Below are positions 47,660 through 56,833 of a DNA stretch of 64,000 nt, in pieces. The stretch covers positions 47,390 through 111,389 of the forward strand of contig JBBDNV010000087.1 of assembly GCA_040877415.1 (NCBI GenBank), written 5' to 3'. Below the pieces are notes generated by a model. The model was not told where the DNA came from. It did not search any database and worked only from the letters and a program-made list of their open reading frames with translations. Numbering within the stretch: the first letter of the stretch is position 1; each line of letters starts with the position of its first letter. The translations under genes and the position numbers were made by a program. The stretch comes from JBBDNV01 sp040877415. Lineage in GTDB: Bacteria; Planctomycetota; Planctomycetia; Pirellulales; PALSA-1355.

Positions 47660-48385
47660 ATGGCCAGACAGCGTGCCGCACAGAACCCGCCGTCCAGGTC
47701 GCCATACCTGCGCCTGGAAACGTATTCACATTTCGCGATTCTGGTCGCCATCCTGATCGCAATCGCCTGGATTGGATGGTGGGCGGACGAGGAAAACCGC
47801 GCAGCGACGTGGCTTGTGGTGATGATCCTGATGGCCGCGTTTCTTATCGTCACGGGCCGCGCCATCACCGAGTCCTGGCGTGGCATTCTGATTGACTCGC
47901 GAAACAAGATGAGCCTCAGCCGATTGCAAATCATGGCCTGGAGCGTCCTGGTTTTGTCGGCCCTCTTGACGGGCGCCACGAGTAACGTGCGACTGGGAAC
48001 CGAGACTCCCTTGAACATCAGCGTGCCGTCGCAATTGTGGATCGTGATGGGCATCAGCACGGCGTCGCTGGTCACGGCGCCGGCCTTGCTCCGAGCCAAG
48101 CCCGCGGGCATGGTCGTCAAAAGAGTTGAGCCGACGGCGGCCGAATGGTCGGATCTATTCAAGGGTGAGGAAACGGGTAACGCGGCCAACGTCGATTTTG
48201 CCAAGCTGCAGATGTTTTTCTTCACATTCGTTCTGATCCTTGGTTACGGCGCCGCCGTGGCCGCCAGCTTCCGCGCCGAAGGGCTCATCACGTCGCTGCC
48301 CCGCGTCGACGAGGGCATGTACGTTTTGCTGGGGATCAGCAACACGGGCTACCTGGCGAGCAAGGCGGTCACGCACACCGACTAG
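47660..48385 (+). CDS. Multi-pass membrane protein of unknown function
   Basis: A 241-residue protein with about five transmembrane helices: two at ~24-65, one in QIMAWSVLVLSALLTGAT, one in WIVMGISTASLVTAPALL and one in MFFFTFVLILGYGAAVAAS. A loop reads NKMSLSRLQIMAWS. I know no assigned function. It may be co-transcribed with the secreted nuclease 64 bp downstream. Confidence 0.7.
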   Translation: MARQRAAQNPPSRSPYLRLETYSHFAILVAILIAIAWIGWWADEENRAATWLVVMILMAAFLIVTGRAITESWRGILIDSRNKMSLSRLQIMAWSVLVLSALLTGATSNVRLGTETPLNISVPSQLWIVMGISTASLVTAPALLRAKPAGMVVKRVEPTAAEWSDLFKGEETGNAANVDFAKLQMFFFTFVLILGYGAAVAASFRAEGLITSLPRVDEGMYVLLGISNTGYLASKAVTHTD

Positions 48386-48449
48386 GCCCCCAGCAACCCG
48401 GACACGACTTCGCTCAGTCGGCGCGCCAACTGATTTCGGAGGAACCGCT

Positions 48450-49361
48450 ATGAACGCCAGAAGTGCTGCTGCGGCGATACCGCTGGTGATCGCGCTGGCG
48501 GCCGCTTCAGGGTTGCCGCAAGCCGAGGACGGTCGGGCAGTCCGCTTTCGCGTCGCCGCCAATGCCGCACGGATTAACCCGCAGGCGTCGCTCAATGTGC
48601 AACAGCAGTCCTGGTTCGACGAGCACAACCCGCTGGGGATGGCAAAGTCCGATCATCCGGGCAACTGGACCATTGTCGCACGGCAAGGATACACGCTGGC
48701 TCACAATAATGTGGACTTGATTGCCGACTGGGTTTCGTTCCATCTAACGCGCGACTACGTCAATGCAACCGAAAAACGCCCGGGAACCGACGCTTTCAAG
48801 CCGGACCCCGTGCTGCTGTCGGGAAGACGCGCCGAACTTGCGGACTATGAAGGCTGGAAGAACGTCTACGACCGAGGTCATCAATGCGCCAGCGCCGACT
48901 CGAAGGGGCGGGGACGCGACGTGATTCGCGAAAGCTTCCTATTGTCCAACATGACGCCACAGGCCTCAAAACTCAACCAGCACCGTTGGCGGTTGTTGGA
49001 GGCAAGAATCCAGAAGTTGGCTAAAGCCCGCAAAGAACTGTGGGTGATCACCGGTCCTGTCTTCAAGGACGACGACGGCGACGGCATTATCGAGTATTTC
49101 GTGATCGGCGAGCACCAGGTCGCGGTGCCAACCCACTATTTCAAGATCGTGTTGGCAAGGGACCCATCGGCCGACGGAAAGTGGGAGGCCATTTGTTTTC
49201 TCTTTCCCAACGAGAAAGTCACTGAGCCGGACGAAGAATTCCTGGTTTCGATCGACGATGTCGAATCATTGACAGGCTACGACTTCCTTTCCAACCTGCC
49301 CGACGAACAGGAGTCGCCGCTCGAAGCCGCGTCCGCGCAGGCGATTTGGAGCGACGAGTAG
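48450..49361 (+). CDS. Secreted DNA/RNA non-specific endonuclease
   Basis: A 303-residue nuclease of the NucA/Serratia endonuclease family that cuts DNA and RNA without sequence preference, using Mg2+. The signal peptide covers roughly residues 1-26. The catalytic motif is DRGH at 141-144 (NVYDRGHQCASAD), followed by the metal-binding Asn in LLSNMTPQ (Asn167). GGAGGAA precedes the ATG at 48450. Expected in the periplasm or medium for nucleotide scavenging. Confidence 0.92.
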   Translation: MNARSAAAAIPLVIALAAASGLPQAEDGRAVRFRVAANAARINPQASLNVQQQSWFDEHNPLGMAKSDHPGNWTIVARQGYTLAHNNVDLIADWVSFHLTRDYVNATEKRPGTDAFKPDPVLLSGRRAELADYEGWKNVYDRGHQCASADSKGRGRDVIRESFLLSNMTPQASKLNQHRWRLLEARIQKLAKARKELWVITGPVFKDDDGDGIIEYFVIGEHQVAVPTHYFKIVLARDPSADGKWEAICFLFPNEKVTEPDEEFLVSIDDVESLTGYDFLSNLPDEQESPLEAASAQAIWSDE

Positions 49362-49366
49362 TAAGC

Positions 49367-49502
49367 TTATATCGCCGCCAGGTTCTCGTTGAACCTCAGC
49401 CGGTTGCCGAACGGGTCGACGACTTCCATGCACCTGGCGTCCCAGGGCGCCATCTCCAGCCCGCGCCCGGTTGTAGTTGTAGTGCTTGTCGATTAGTTCG
49501 CG
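49367..49502 (-). pseudogene. Remnant of a glyoxalase/VOC protein
   Basis: Read on the minus strand, one frame gives ELIDKHYNYNR and, after a shift near 49470, another gives GRGLEMAPWDARCMEVVDPFGNR up to a stop at 49367. Together these match the C-terminal end of VOC-fold (glyoxalase/bleomycin-resistance-like) proteins. The rest of the gene is gone, so this is a decayed copy, not a functional gene. Confidence 0.7.
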
Positions 49503-49511
49503 GTGCGGCTA

Positions 49512-49531
49512 CGGCACGGCGGAGCGTGCCG
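49512..49531 (-). repeat. Hairpin element (copy 1 of a covarying dispersed repeat)
   Basis: CGGCACG and CGTGCCG form a 7-bp stem with loop GCGGAG, followed by GCTACTT. It lies 6 bp beyond the acetolactate synthase stop. A second copy is at 60705-60724. Confidence 0.75.
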
Positions 49532-49537
49532 GCTACT

Positions 49538-51304
49538 TCACTCCTTGATCAAGTCCTTCACCGTCATGCCCGAGGGGATCATCGGCAGCACGTGCTCTTG
49601 ATAGGGGATTTCCACGTCGAGCACATAGGGGCCGTCGTGGGAGATCATTTCCTTCAGGGCGTCGTTGAGCTCCGACTTTTCCTTCACGTAGCGGGCGCCG
49701 GCGCCGAAACCTTTGGCGATGGTGACGAAGTCGGGATAGCGGCAGGCCGGATTGTCGGCCGTCCCCTGGCCGATCGCTTCGGGATTGTCGATCGGGCCCA
49801 AATACGTGTGGGCCCGGTTGCCTGCGTGAAAGCGGTCTTCCCACTGGACGACCATGCCCAGGTGCTGGTTGTTCAAGAGCAGCACCTTGACGGGAATTTT
49901 TTCGCAATAGCAGGTGGCCATCTCCTGGATATTCATCAAGAAGCTGCCGTCGCCGTCGATGTCGATCACCAGCTTGTCGGGATGGGCCACTTTGGCGCCG
50001 ATCGCCGCGGGCAGGCCGAAGCCCATCGTGCCCAGGCCGGAACTGGAACACCACGAGCGCGGGTTTTTGAGCCGGTAGTGCTGGGCGGCCCACATCTGAT
50101 GCTGGCCGACGCCGACCGTGACGATCGTGTCCATGTCCTTGGTCAATTCCCAGAGCTGGTGGATCGCGTACTGGGCCGAGATCGAGCGGTCGTTCTTGCC
50201 GAAGCGGAACGGATCGCTCTTTTTCCAGGCCGCGATCTGGGCGTGCCAGGCGCTCAAATCTTCCGGCGGTTCGACAATCTTATTTAACTCGGCCAGCGCG
50301 TATTCGATGTCGCTGACGATCGGAATGTGGGCTTCCTTGTTCTTGTTCAGCTCCGAGGGGTCGACGTCGATGTGTACGATCTTGCCGTGCTTGGCGAATT
50401 CCGACACTTTGCCGGTGACGCGGTCGTCGAAGCGGACGCCGAAGGCCAACAGCAGATCGGCCTGGTCCACCGCGTAGTTGGCATACACGCTGCCGTGCAT
50501 GCCCAGCATGTCGAGCGACAGCTCGTCTCCGCCCGGATAGGCTCCCAGGCCCATCAGGGTCATCGTGACCGGAATCCTGGTTTTGCGCACCAGTTTGCGC
50601 AGCTCGTCGCTGGCGCCGCCCATGATGACGCCGCCGCCGGAATAGATCACGGGACGCTTGGACCGCTTGATCGCGGCCGCCACCTGGGCGATCTGCTCGG
50701 GCCGGGCGCGGTAGTCTTCGACGCGATAACCGGGCAAGTTCATCGGCGCGTCGTAGTCGGGCACGATCTGCGCTTGCTGCACGTCCTTGGGCACGTCGAC
50801 GAGCACCGGGCCGGGACGGCCGGTGGTGGCGATGTGAAACGCTTCGCGCATGACGCGCGTCACGTCGCCAACGTCGGTGATCAGGTAATGATGCTTGGTG
50901 ATGCCGCGGCAGACTTCGACGATCGGCGTTTCCTGAAAGGCGTCGGTGCCGATGACCGCCGTTTTCACCTGGCCGGTGATGGCAATCAAAGGAATGCTGT
51001 CGAGCTTGGCGTCGGCGATGCAGGTCACGAGGTTGGTGGCGCCGGGGCCGCTGGTGGCCATGCAGACGCCGGGCTTTCCCGTGGTGCGGGCGTAGCCTTG
51101 CGCGGCGAATCCGCCGCCCTGTTCCTGGCGCGGCAGGATCGTGCGCAGGCGGTCCTTGTAGACGGTGAGCGACTGGTGCAGCGGCATGCTCGCGCCGCCG
51201 GGATAGGCGAAGATGACCTCGACGCCGTGCCGAACTAGACATTCCACCAGAATATCGGCGCCCGATTGCAGGGCCACAGCGCGCTTGGTGGTCGAGGTGG
51301 CCAC
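49538..51304 (-). CDS. ilvB: Acetolactate synthase large subunit
   Basis: A 588-residue thiamine-diphosphate enzyme that condenses two pyruvates (or pyruvate with 2-oxobutyrate) in branched-chain amino-acid synthesis. It shows AYPGGASMPLHQSL at the N-terminus, the catalytic Glu in RQEQGGGFAAQGYARTTGKPG, and the ThDP/Mg2+ motif GDGSFLMNIQEMATC. The GTG at 51304 is preferred because GGGGGGA precedes it; a TTG at 51328 is less likely. No small regulatory subunit gene (ilvN-type) is adjacent, so that partner must be elsewhere. A hairpin repeat follows the stop. Confidence 0.93.
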   Translation of the reverse strand: MATSTTKRAVALQSGADILVECLVRHGVEVIFAYPGGASMPLHQSLTVYKDRLRTILPRQEQGGGFAAQGYARTTGKPGVCMATSGPGATNLVTCIADAKLDSIPLIAITGQVKTAVIGTDAFQETPIVEVCRGITKHHYLITDVGDVTRVMREAFHIATTGRPGPVLVDVPKDVQQAQIVPDYDAPMNLPGYRVEDYRARPEQIAQVAAAIKRSKRPVIYSGGGVIMGGASDELRKLVRKTRIPVTMTLMGLGAYPGGDELSLDMLGMHGSVYANYAVDQADLLLAFGVRFDDRVTGKVSEFAKHGKIVHIDVDPSELNKNKEAHIPIVSDIEYALAELNKIVEPPEDLSAWHAQIAAWKKSDPFRFGKNDRSISAQYAIHQLWELTKDMDTIVTVGVGQHQMWAAQHYRLKNPRSWCSSSGLGTMGFGLPAAIGAKVAHPDKLVIDIDGDGSFLMNIQEMATCYCEKIPVKVLLLNNQHLGMVVQWEDRFHAGNRAHTYLGPIDNPEAIGQGTADNPACRYPDFVTIAKGFGAGARYVKEKSELNDALKEMISHDGPYVLDVEIPYQEHVLPMIPSGMTVKDLIKE

Positions 51305-51458
51305 GGTCAGTCCCCCCGGAGAGTTCAAAACAGGAATTCGAAAGCCATTTCAGGCAAACACATTAGCATACCTTGCTGGCGGCCGATCGACAACTAAATC
51401 GGGCGCAGCGCGGTTCGGCGAGCGAGTTTGCGCTGCTCCCACAGACACGCGGGGCCAG

Positions 51459-51477
51459 GCGACAGTTCGCCTGTCGC
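51459..51477 (-). terminator. Hairpin after the redoxin/cytochrome gene
   Basis: GCGACAG/CTGTCGC makes a 7-bp stem with a 5-nt loop, 17 bp past the stop codon of the minus-strand gene at 51495. No U tract is seen. Confidence 0.35.
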
Positions 51478-51494
51478 GGGGATCTGCCGGCGCT

Positions 51495-53273
51495 TTATTT
51501 CACGTCGCCGGTTTTGGTCTGCGACACCGGCAACCGACCGGGCAGCGTGGCGGTGGTGAACCAGCCGATCATCATTTCGTCCCAGGTCTGTTCGCCGAAA
51601 CGGACCCATTTGGTCGGATCGGGGTTCGTGGGGCTCTCGGGCGAGTTGTTGTAGTGCGCCTCGCAATAAAGGTCCGAACCCTTCGGCACGAGCTTGGGTT
51701 CGGCCAGCAGGTAGTCGATCTGCCAATTGAAATCCCAGCGCGGCACATCCAGCAGCACTTCGCGGCGCCCGTCGGGATAGCGCAGCTCGTAGCGGAACGA
51801 CTTGCCGCGCATGTGCATGTGCGGCGTCAAGCCCAGCAGCAACCGGTCTTCGTCAAAGTGGTGCTTCGACGTGACCTTGTGATCCGCCACGCCCGGCGGA
51901 ATGACAAACGCGAAATTGATCGCGAAACCACTCTCGACTTCCTGCTCCACCTCGTCAACGTCGCAGAATTTGAGGCCCAAAGTACTGATGTCTTCCTGCG
52001 GTTTGCCGTTGGGGGTGTAATGCATCTGGAAAATGATCTTCGAGCCGGCCGGGATGCGCTTGGCCATGCCCGGCTCGGTCATCCGCGGCGGCGAGCCCGG
52101 CGCATAGGCGGCCAAAAGCGACCCGCGCAGCAGTTCGATCTCCCCGCCCGAGGTCCGCAAGAACACCAGGATGTGATGCACGACCGCGCGATTGCCCGGC
52201 CGGGCCTCGCAGGCGACCATCCACTTGTCTTCGGTGAAGGCGGGATCGATCTCGAAGTGCTTATAGTCGACGACGCCTTCGGCCGGCACCTGGAACGGCT
52301 TGTCTCTCATTTTCAACACCAGGTCCGGCTCGGGAATGCTCCAGCCCTCGGCGAATTTGCGCGGCTCGGGCAGATCGGCCGGATCGCCTTGTGGGCAGCC
52401 GGCATCGACCCACTGGCCAATCTGCCGTTTTTCTTCGTCGCTTAGGCGCGCGTCGTTGATGAAGTGGCCGATCGAGGGATCAGCGAACCAGGGGGGCATG
52501 CGCCCCTGGTCGACCACTTCGCGAATCGTCTCGCCCCAACCGAGCGCTTCGTCATAGCTGGAGAGCGGGAACGGACCGATTTCGCCCTCGCGGTGACATT
52601 CGACGCAGCGGTTCTGAAAAATGCGGGCGATGTGGCGCGAATACGTGATTGGGCCCTCGGTGGGTTTGGGCGCCCGGCCGATGAAGCAGCCGACCGCCTC
52701 CAGCTCCGGCTGGCTCACTTGGCGGCCGGCCAGCAGCTCGTCGATCGCCTCGGCCAGATCGCGGCGCGCATTTTTGGTCTTGTGCACGCCCGGCTGAAAC
52801 TGGCCGTCGATCCGGCCGTGGTAACGCACGACGCGACTGCCGTCGAGCACGTAAACCTCGGGCGTGCGCACCGCCTGGAACTGGTCGGCCACCACGTTGT
52901 TCGGATCACGGAGCACCGGGAAGGAAATCTCGTGCCCGCGGACATAGTCGGCGATCTCCTCGGGCGTGTCTTGCACGTTCGAATTGATTCCGACGAAGCG
53001 CACGCCGCGCTGGCCGTAGTCGGCCGCGAGTTGGTTGAGCCTGGGAGCATATAGCCGTGCGAGCGGGCATTCAGTCCCCAGGAACAAGACGACCACGAAT
53101 TTGGCGTCTTTCATGTCGGCCAGGCTGTGCTCGTTGCCGGCCGCATCGGAAAGACGAAATTCCGGCGCCCGATGTCCCACCAGGACGTCTCGCGCCGTGG
53201 CCGGCGCAACCAGCGCGCCAAGCGCCATCAAACAGCTCGAAACGCCAACTCGCAGCCAAAGGCTCAAACGCAT
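51495..53273 (-). CDS. Fusion of redoxin, cytochrome c and copper monooxygenase-like domains
   Basis: A 592-residue exported protein with three parts. A signal peptide (~1-28) is followed by a redoxin domain (~30-185) whose motif is GTECPLARLY, with one Cys69. A cytochrome-c-like heme site CVECH follows at residues 223-227, with a possible axial Met in GRMPPW (Met260). The C-terminal half resembles copper type II monooxygenase fold, with VVHHILVF (His366-367), QMHYT (His418) and HMHM (485-488). I start at the ATG at 53273. Electrons could pass from heme to copper; the substrate is unknown. Confidence 0.82.
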   Translation of the reverse strand: MRLSLWLRVGVSSCLMALGALVAPATARDVLVGHRAPEFRLSDAAGNEHSLADMKDAKFVVVLFLGTECPLARLYAPRLNQLAADYGQRGVRFVGINSNVQDTPEEIADYVRGHEISFPVLRDPNNVVADQFQAVRTPEVYVLDGSRVVRYHGRIDGQFQPGVHKTKNARRDLAEAIDELLAGRQVSQPELEAVGCFIGRAPKPTEGPITYSRHIARIFQNRCVECHREGEIGPFPLSSYDEALGWGETIREVVDQGRMPPWFADPSIGHFINDARLSDEEKRQIGQWVDAGCPQGDPADLPEPRKFAEGWSIPEPDLVLKMRDKPFQVPAEGVVDYKHFEIDPAFTEDKWMVACEARPGNRAVVHHILVFLRTSGGEIELLRGSLLAAYAPGSPPRMTEPGMAKRIPAGSKIIFQMHYTPNGKPQEDISTLGLKFCDVDEVEQEVESGFAINFAFVIPPGVADHKVTSKHHFDEDRLLLGLTPHMHMRGKSFRYELRYPDGRREVLLDVPRWDFNWQIDYLLAEPKLVPKGSDLYCEAHYNNSPESPTNPDPTKWVRFGEQTWDEMMIGWFTTATLPGRLPVSQTKTGDVK

Positions 53274-53401
53274 AGCGGCTTTCCCCAGGTAGATGTGCTT
53301 CGATTGACAGCGGCAGCCCGGCGAGTCACCCACAGGGATTATCGGCAGCCTCGCCGGGCGATGCCCAATTTGCCGCTGGGGGGTGTCAGCAATTCAATTA
53401 T

Positions 53402-53746
53402 ATGACGCGGCAAAATGTGAGGCTATTGGTACCGTTCCGCCACGATCCTGGCAAGACGGATCTGGGCCTACAGCAGTGGTTTGCGCCCGGCCAGCCGCTG
53501 GAAAGTCCTCCGCCGGAGCTCGACTTCAACGTCTGGCTCGCCCCGGCGCCCGAGCAGTCGTATCACGCCAACCTCGTGCCGTACAACTGGCATTGGTTCT
53601 GGGATACCGACTACGGCGACACGCGATTTTGTTGTTCGAAGTGCGCGGCCTGGTGGAAAACAAGGATCGGGGAAACGTACCGCGAAACGTCTCCAACGAG
53701 TTCTACACCAGCGAAGGAGGCCAATGGGATGCTGACCCGGCCGTAG
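53402..53746 (+). pseudogene. Remnant of a Gfo/Idh/MocA oxidoreductase
   Basis: One frame contains LDFNVWLAPAPEQ and VPYNWHWFWDTDYGDT, which match the C-terminal domain of planctomycete Gfo/Idh/MocA oxidoreductases. A second frame then gives ILLFEVRGLVENKDRG and NVSNEFYTSEG, the next part of that family. The join lacks internal sequence and shifts frame, and the N-terminal Rossmann domain is missing. The gene is decayed. Confidence 0.75.
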
Positions 53747-53859
53747 CGCAAGCCGTTCGTCGTCCCAGACGAGGTGTGGACTGCCGGCGAGTCCGCCCGC
53801 TTGCGCCTTAGCCATGTTTTTAGTCCCGACTTCCGTCCGCCAGCGGTCCGGTTGAAACA

Positions 53860-53888
53860 TTGATTGGTTTAATGGATGGCGCTATACT
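53860..53888 (+). promoter_or_regulatory. Sigma-70-type promoter, TTGATT-17-TATACT
   Basis: TTGATT at 53860-53865 and TATACT at 53883-53888 with an ideal 17-bp spacer, about 70 bp upstream of the first DUF1501 gene. Confidence 0.6.
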
Positions 53889-53957
53889 GCGTCATCGAAT
53901 CAACGCCCGCCGATATGAATTCGGTCCCCCCGCCAGGGTCGCTACGGAGGACAGGCC

Positions 53958-55268
53958 ATGCTGAACATCGTCACGGATCGCAGCTATCTGGATTGCGATG
54001 GAATGGCGCGCCGCGAGTTCCTCAAGATCGGCACGCTCGGCGCCGGAGCCTTAACGCTCTCAGGTCTGTTAGCCGCCCGGGCGGCGGCCAAAGCCGCGGG
54101 CCAGACGGTGAAAGACACGTCGATTGTTTGGGTGTGGCTGGCCGGCGGGCCGACGCACGTCGAAACGTTCGATCCGCACATGCTGGCCCCCGTCGAATAT
54201 CGCAGCACGACCGGCGAAGTCGCGACGAAGCTGCCCGGCGTGACCATCGGTGGCACGTTTCCCCGCCTGGCTGGCGTGGCCGACAAGATGGCCTTCGTCC
54301 GCTCTTTTGCGCACAACAACAGCGGCCACGTCGGCGGGACGCACTTTGTCAACACCGGCTACGACAACCGCACGATCGACAACGGCGGCGCGCCGGCCCG
54401 GCCGTCGATCGGTTCGATCGTGGCCCGCGTGCGCGGCAGCAATCATCCCCTAACGGGCATGCCGATGTACGTCGCCCTGAACCGGCTGCGCAGCGGCGTC
54501 GATGGTCCGGCCTTTCTCGGCACGGCCTGTGCCCCCTTCGATCCGTCCGGACAGGCGCTTAAGAACCTGACGTTGGCGGTGCCGGAAAAGCGGGTCGGAG
54601 ATCGGCGCATGCTTCTTGCCGGCCTGGATCGGATGAAAAGCGTCGTCGATCGCACGGGCGCCATGGAAGGCATCGACCGCTTCGAAGACCAGGCGTTCAA
54701 CCTGGTGCTCGGCGGCGCGCCCAAAGCGTTCAACATCCGCCGCGAAAATCCCAAAACGCTGGACCGCTACGGCAAGGGTATCGGCCAACAGTTGCTGCGC
54801 GCCCGGCGATTGTGCGAAGCGGGCTGCGGATTCGTCACCCTGTCGTACGGCGGCTGGGACATGCACAACAGTATCAAGAGCAGAATGGAAAAGCTCAGCC
54901 CCGAGCTGGACCGCGCGCTGGCGGCCTTCGTCGAAGACGTGCACCAGCGCGGCTTGAGCGAGCGGATACTGCTGGTGATCACCGGTGAGTTCGGCCGAAC
55001 GCCGAGGGTGAATCGCAACGCCGGCCGCGACCATTGGGCGCCGTTGAGCACGCTGGCGCTTTCGGGCGGGGGATTGAAAATGGGACAGGTCGTCGGCCAA
55101 TCGGCACCCAAGGCCGACGTGCCCAAAACCTCGCCCATCGGCCCGCAGGATCTGATGGCCACCGCCTTCCACGTGCTGGGGATCGATCCCGCGACGCAGT
55201 TCGTTAACACCGCGGGCCGGCCGGTGTACATGCTCGAAAACGGCCGCCCCATTGCCGAGTTGGTTTGA
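53958..55268 (+). CDS. DUF1501 secreted protein with Tat signal
   Basis: A 436-residue exported protein of the DUF1501 (sulfatase-like alkaline-phosphatase-fold) family that is expanded in Planctomycetes. The twin-arginine signal is ARREFLKIG with a hydrophobic stretch, then AGGPTHVETFDPH, the family's acidic motif. EFGRTPRVNRNAGRDHW carries the conserved C-terminal histidine segment. A clear promoter lies upstream. The function is not established, though the family is linked to polysaccharide degradation and its genes often pair with DUF1553 ones. Confidence 0.92.
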   Translation: MLNIVTDRSYLDCDGMARREFLKIGTLGAGALTLSGLLAARAAAKAAGQTVKDTSIVWVWLAGGPTHVETFDPHMLAPVEYRSTTGEVATKLPGVTIGGTFPRLAGVADKMAFVRSFAHNNSGHVGGTHFVNTGYDNRTIDNGGAPARPSIGSIVARVRGSNHPLTGMPMYVALNRLRSGVDGPAFLGTACAPFDPSGQALKNLTLAVPEKRVGDRRMLLAGLDRMKSVVDRTGAMEGIDRFEDQAFNLVLGGAPKAFNIRRENPKTLDRYGKGIGQQLLRARRLCEAGCGFVTLSYGGWDMHNSIKSRMEKLSPELDRALAAFVEDVHQRGLSERILLVITGEFGRTPRVNRNAGRDHWAPLSTLALSGGGLKMGQVVGQSAPKADVPKTSPIGPQDLMATAFHVLGIDPATQFVNTAGRPVYMLENGRPIAELV

Positions 55269-55302
55269 TCCTGTCTTTGGCGGTTGGTAGACAAAGAGGC
55301 TA

Positions 55303-55390
55303 AACCACGAGGCACCAGGACAGAATGTAAAGAAGACCTAGACGAGACCTGCCTGGTCTTTTGCCGCTTATCTTGGTGTCTTGGTGGTAA
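55303..55390. repeat. Imperfect inverted repeat between genes
   Basis: ACCACGAGGCACCAGGACA near 55303 is partly complementary to TCTTGGTGTCTTGGTGGT at 55373-55390, leaving a ~50-nt loop. Such sequences recur between planctomycete genes. Confidence 0.4.
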
Positions 55391-55458
55391 TTCATCGTTC
55401 TTCGAGGTAAGGAAAGATGATGCTCGCCCGCGCCCATTTGGTTTTCAGGAGTTGCACA

Positions 55459-56724
55459 GTGCGCAAGATTTCGTTCGATCTGACGCGAGTGGTCCTCGTT
55501 GGGGTTTTCGTCGCATTGGCGGTGCCGAGAGAATCTCGGGCGGAAGTCAATTGGCCGCGGTGGGGCGGGCCCGACGGCACGAGCCACTCGGCCGAAACCG
55601 GTTTGCCCGTTTCGTGGACCGAAGAAAATATCGTCTGGAAGGCGGGGCTCAAGGGTTGGGGACAGTCGATGCCCGTGGTTTGGGGCGACCGGATCTTTCT
55701 CACCACCGCGCTTGACGGCGGACGGCAGCGGGTCGTGTTTTGCGTCGATCGCCGCGACGGCAAGACGCTCTGGGAGCAGGCCGCCTGGACCGGCGAGCCC
55801 GAGCCGTCCCACAACATGAACGGCCACGCGTCGGCCACTTGCGCCACCAACGGCAAAGTGGTGGTGGCCTTTTTCGGCCGCGGCGGGTTGCACGCCTATT
55901 CGCTCGACGGCAAACATCTCTGGTCGCGCGACCTGGGCCGCTTCGAGGGTCCCTGGGGAACCGCGGCCAGCCCGATCTTTTACGGCGACACCGTGATCCA
56001 GAACTGCGACAGCGAGTCGCCCGAGTCGTCGCTCGTGGCCGTCGACTATCGCACCGGCGAGACGGTGTGGAACACGCCGCGCATGGTCATCCGCGGCTGG
56101 AGCACGCCGGTCATCGTCAAGACGCCCGAGCGCGAAGAGCTCGTTCTCAACAGCCAGCTAGGCGTGCGCTCCTACAATCCCAAGACCGGCGCCGAACTGT
56201 GGTGGTGCAAAGGATTCGCCGGCCGCGGTGAGCCCGTGCCGGCCTACGCCCACGGCATGCTGTTTGTCGTGAACGGCTTGCAGGGCGATATCTATGCCGT
56301 GCGTCCCGGCGGCACGGGCGACGTCACCGCCACGCACCGCGCCTGGCACACGCCGCGCCGCGCCGGCCGCGATTTGCCTTCCCCGGTCGTGATCGACAAG
56401 TATCTGCTGGCGTGCAGCATGCCCGGCATCCTGTTCTGCTACGATTGCCAGACGGGCAAGGAGTTGTGGAAAGAGCGGATCGGTCCGAAATTCAGTAGCA
56501 CGCCGTTGGTGTCCGAGGGCCGGGCCTACTTCCAAAGCGAAGAGGGCGACACGATCGTCGTCGAGCCGGGCGAAAAAATGAACATCGTCGGCAAGAGCAA
56601 GCTCGAAAGCGAAAGCGACGAGCTGTTCCGCGCCTCGCTGGTGCCTTGCCAGGGCCAGATCCTCATCCGCTCGAACAAGTTCCTCTACGCGATCGGCCCC
56701 AAGTCCGGCGGCGCGGCGAATTAG
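55459..56724 (+). CDS. PQQ-like beta-propeller protein
   Basis: A 421-residue exported beta-propeller of the PQQ-repeat/WD-like type. The signal peptide is VRKISFDLTRVVLVGVFVALAV. The mature chain begins with the common planctomycete WPRWGGPDGTSHSAETGLPVSW. Repeats with aromatic/Gly-rich blades follow, for example VVWGDRIFLTT and LFCYDCQTGKELWKERIG. The GTG at 55459 has AGGAG 7 nt upstream. It probably sits in the periplasm. A quinone-dependent dehydrogenase activity is unlikely without further motifs, so a binding or scaffold role is favoured. Confidence 0.85.
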   Translation: MRKISFDLTRVVLVGVFVALAVPRESRAEVNWPRWGGPDGTSHSAETGLPVSWTEENIVWKAGLKGWGQSMPVVWGDRIFLTTALDGGRQRVVFCVDRRDGKTLWEQAAWTGEPEPSHNMNGHASATCATNGKVVVAFFGRGGLHAYSLDGKHLWSRDLGRFEGPWGTAASPIFYGDTVIQNCDSESPESSLVAVDYRTGETVWNTPRMVIRGWSTPVIVKTPEREELVLNSQLGVRSYNPKTGAELWWCKGFAGRGEPVPAYAHGMLFVVNGLQGDIYAVRPGGTGDVTATHRAWHTPRRAGRDLPSPVVIDKYLLACSMPGILFCYDCQTGKELWKERIGPKFSSTPLVSEGRAYFQSEEGDTIVVEPGEKMNIVGKSKLESESDELFRASLVPCQGQILIRSNKFLYAIGPKSGGAAN

Positions 56725-56833
56725 CGCGAATCGATCTGGGCAGCACGTCGGTCGCCGCCGGCCAGCAGGTGATCGATTTCTAGAACCGCTTCATTCGGCT
56801 TTCCGACGGCGGGGTCGTCAGATACCTCTGCGT

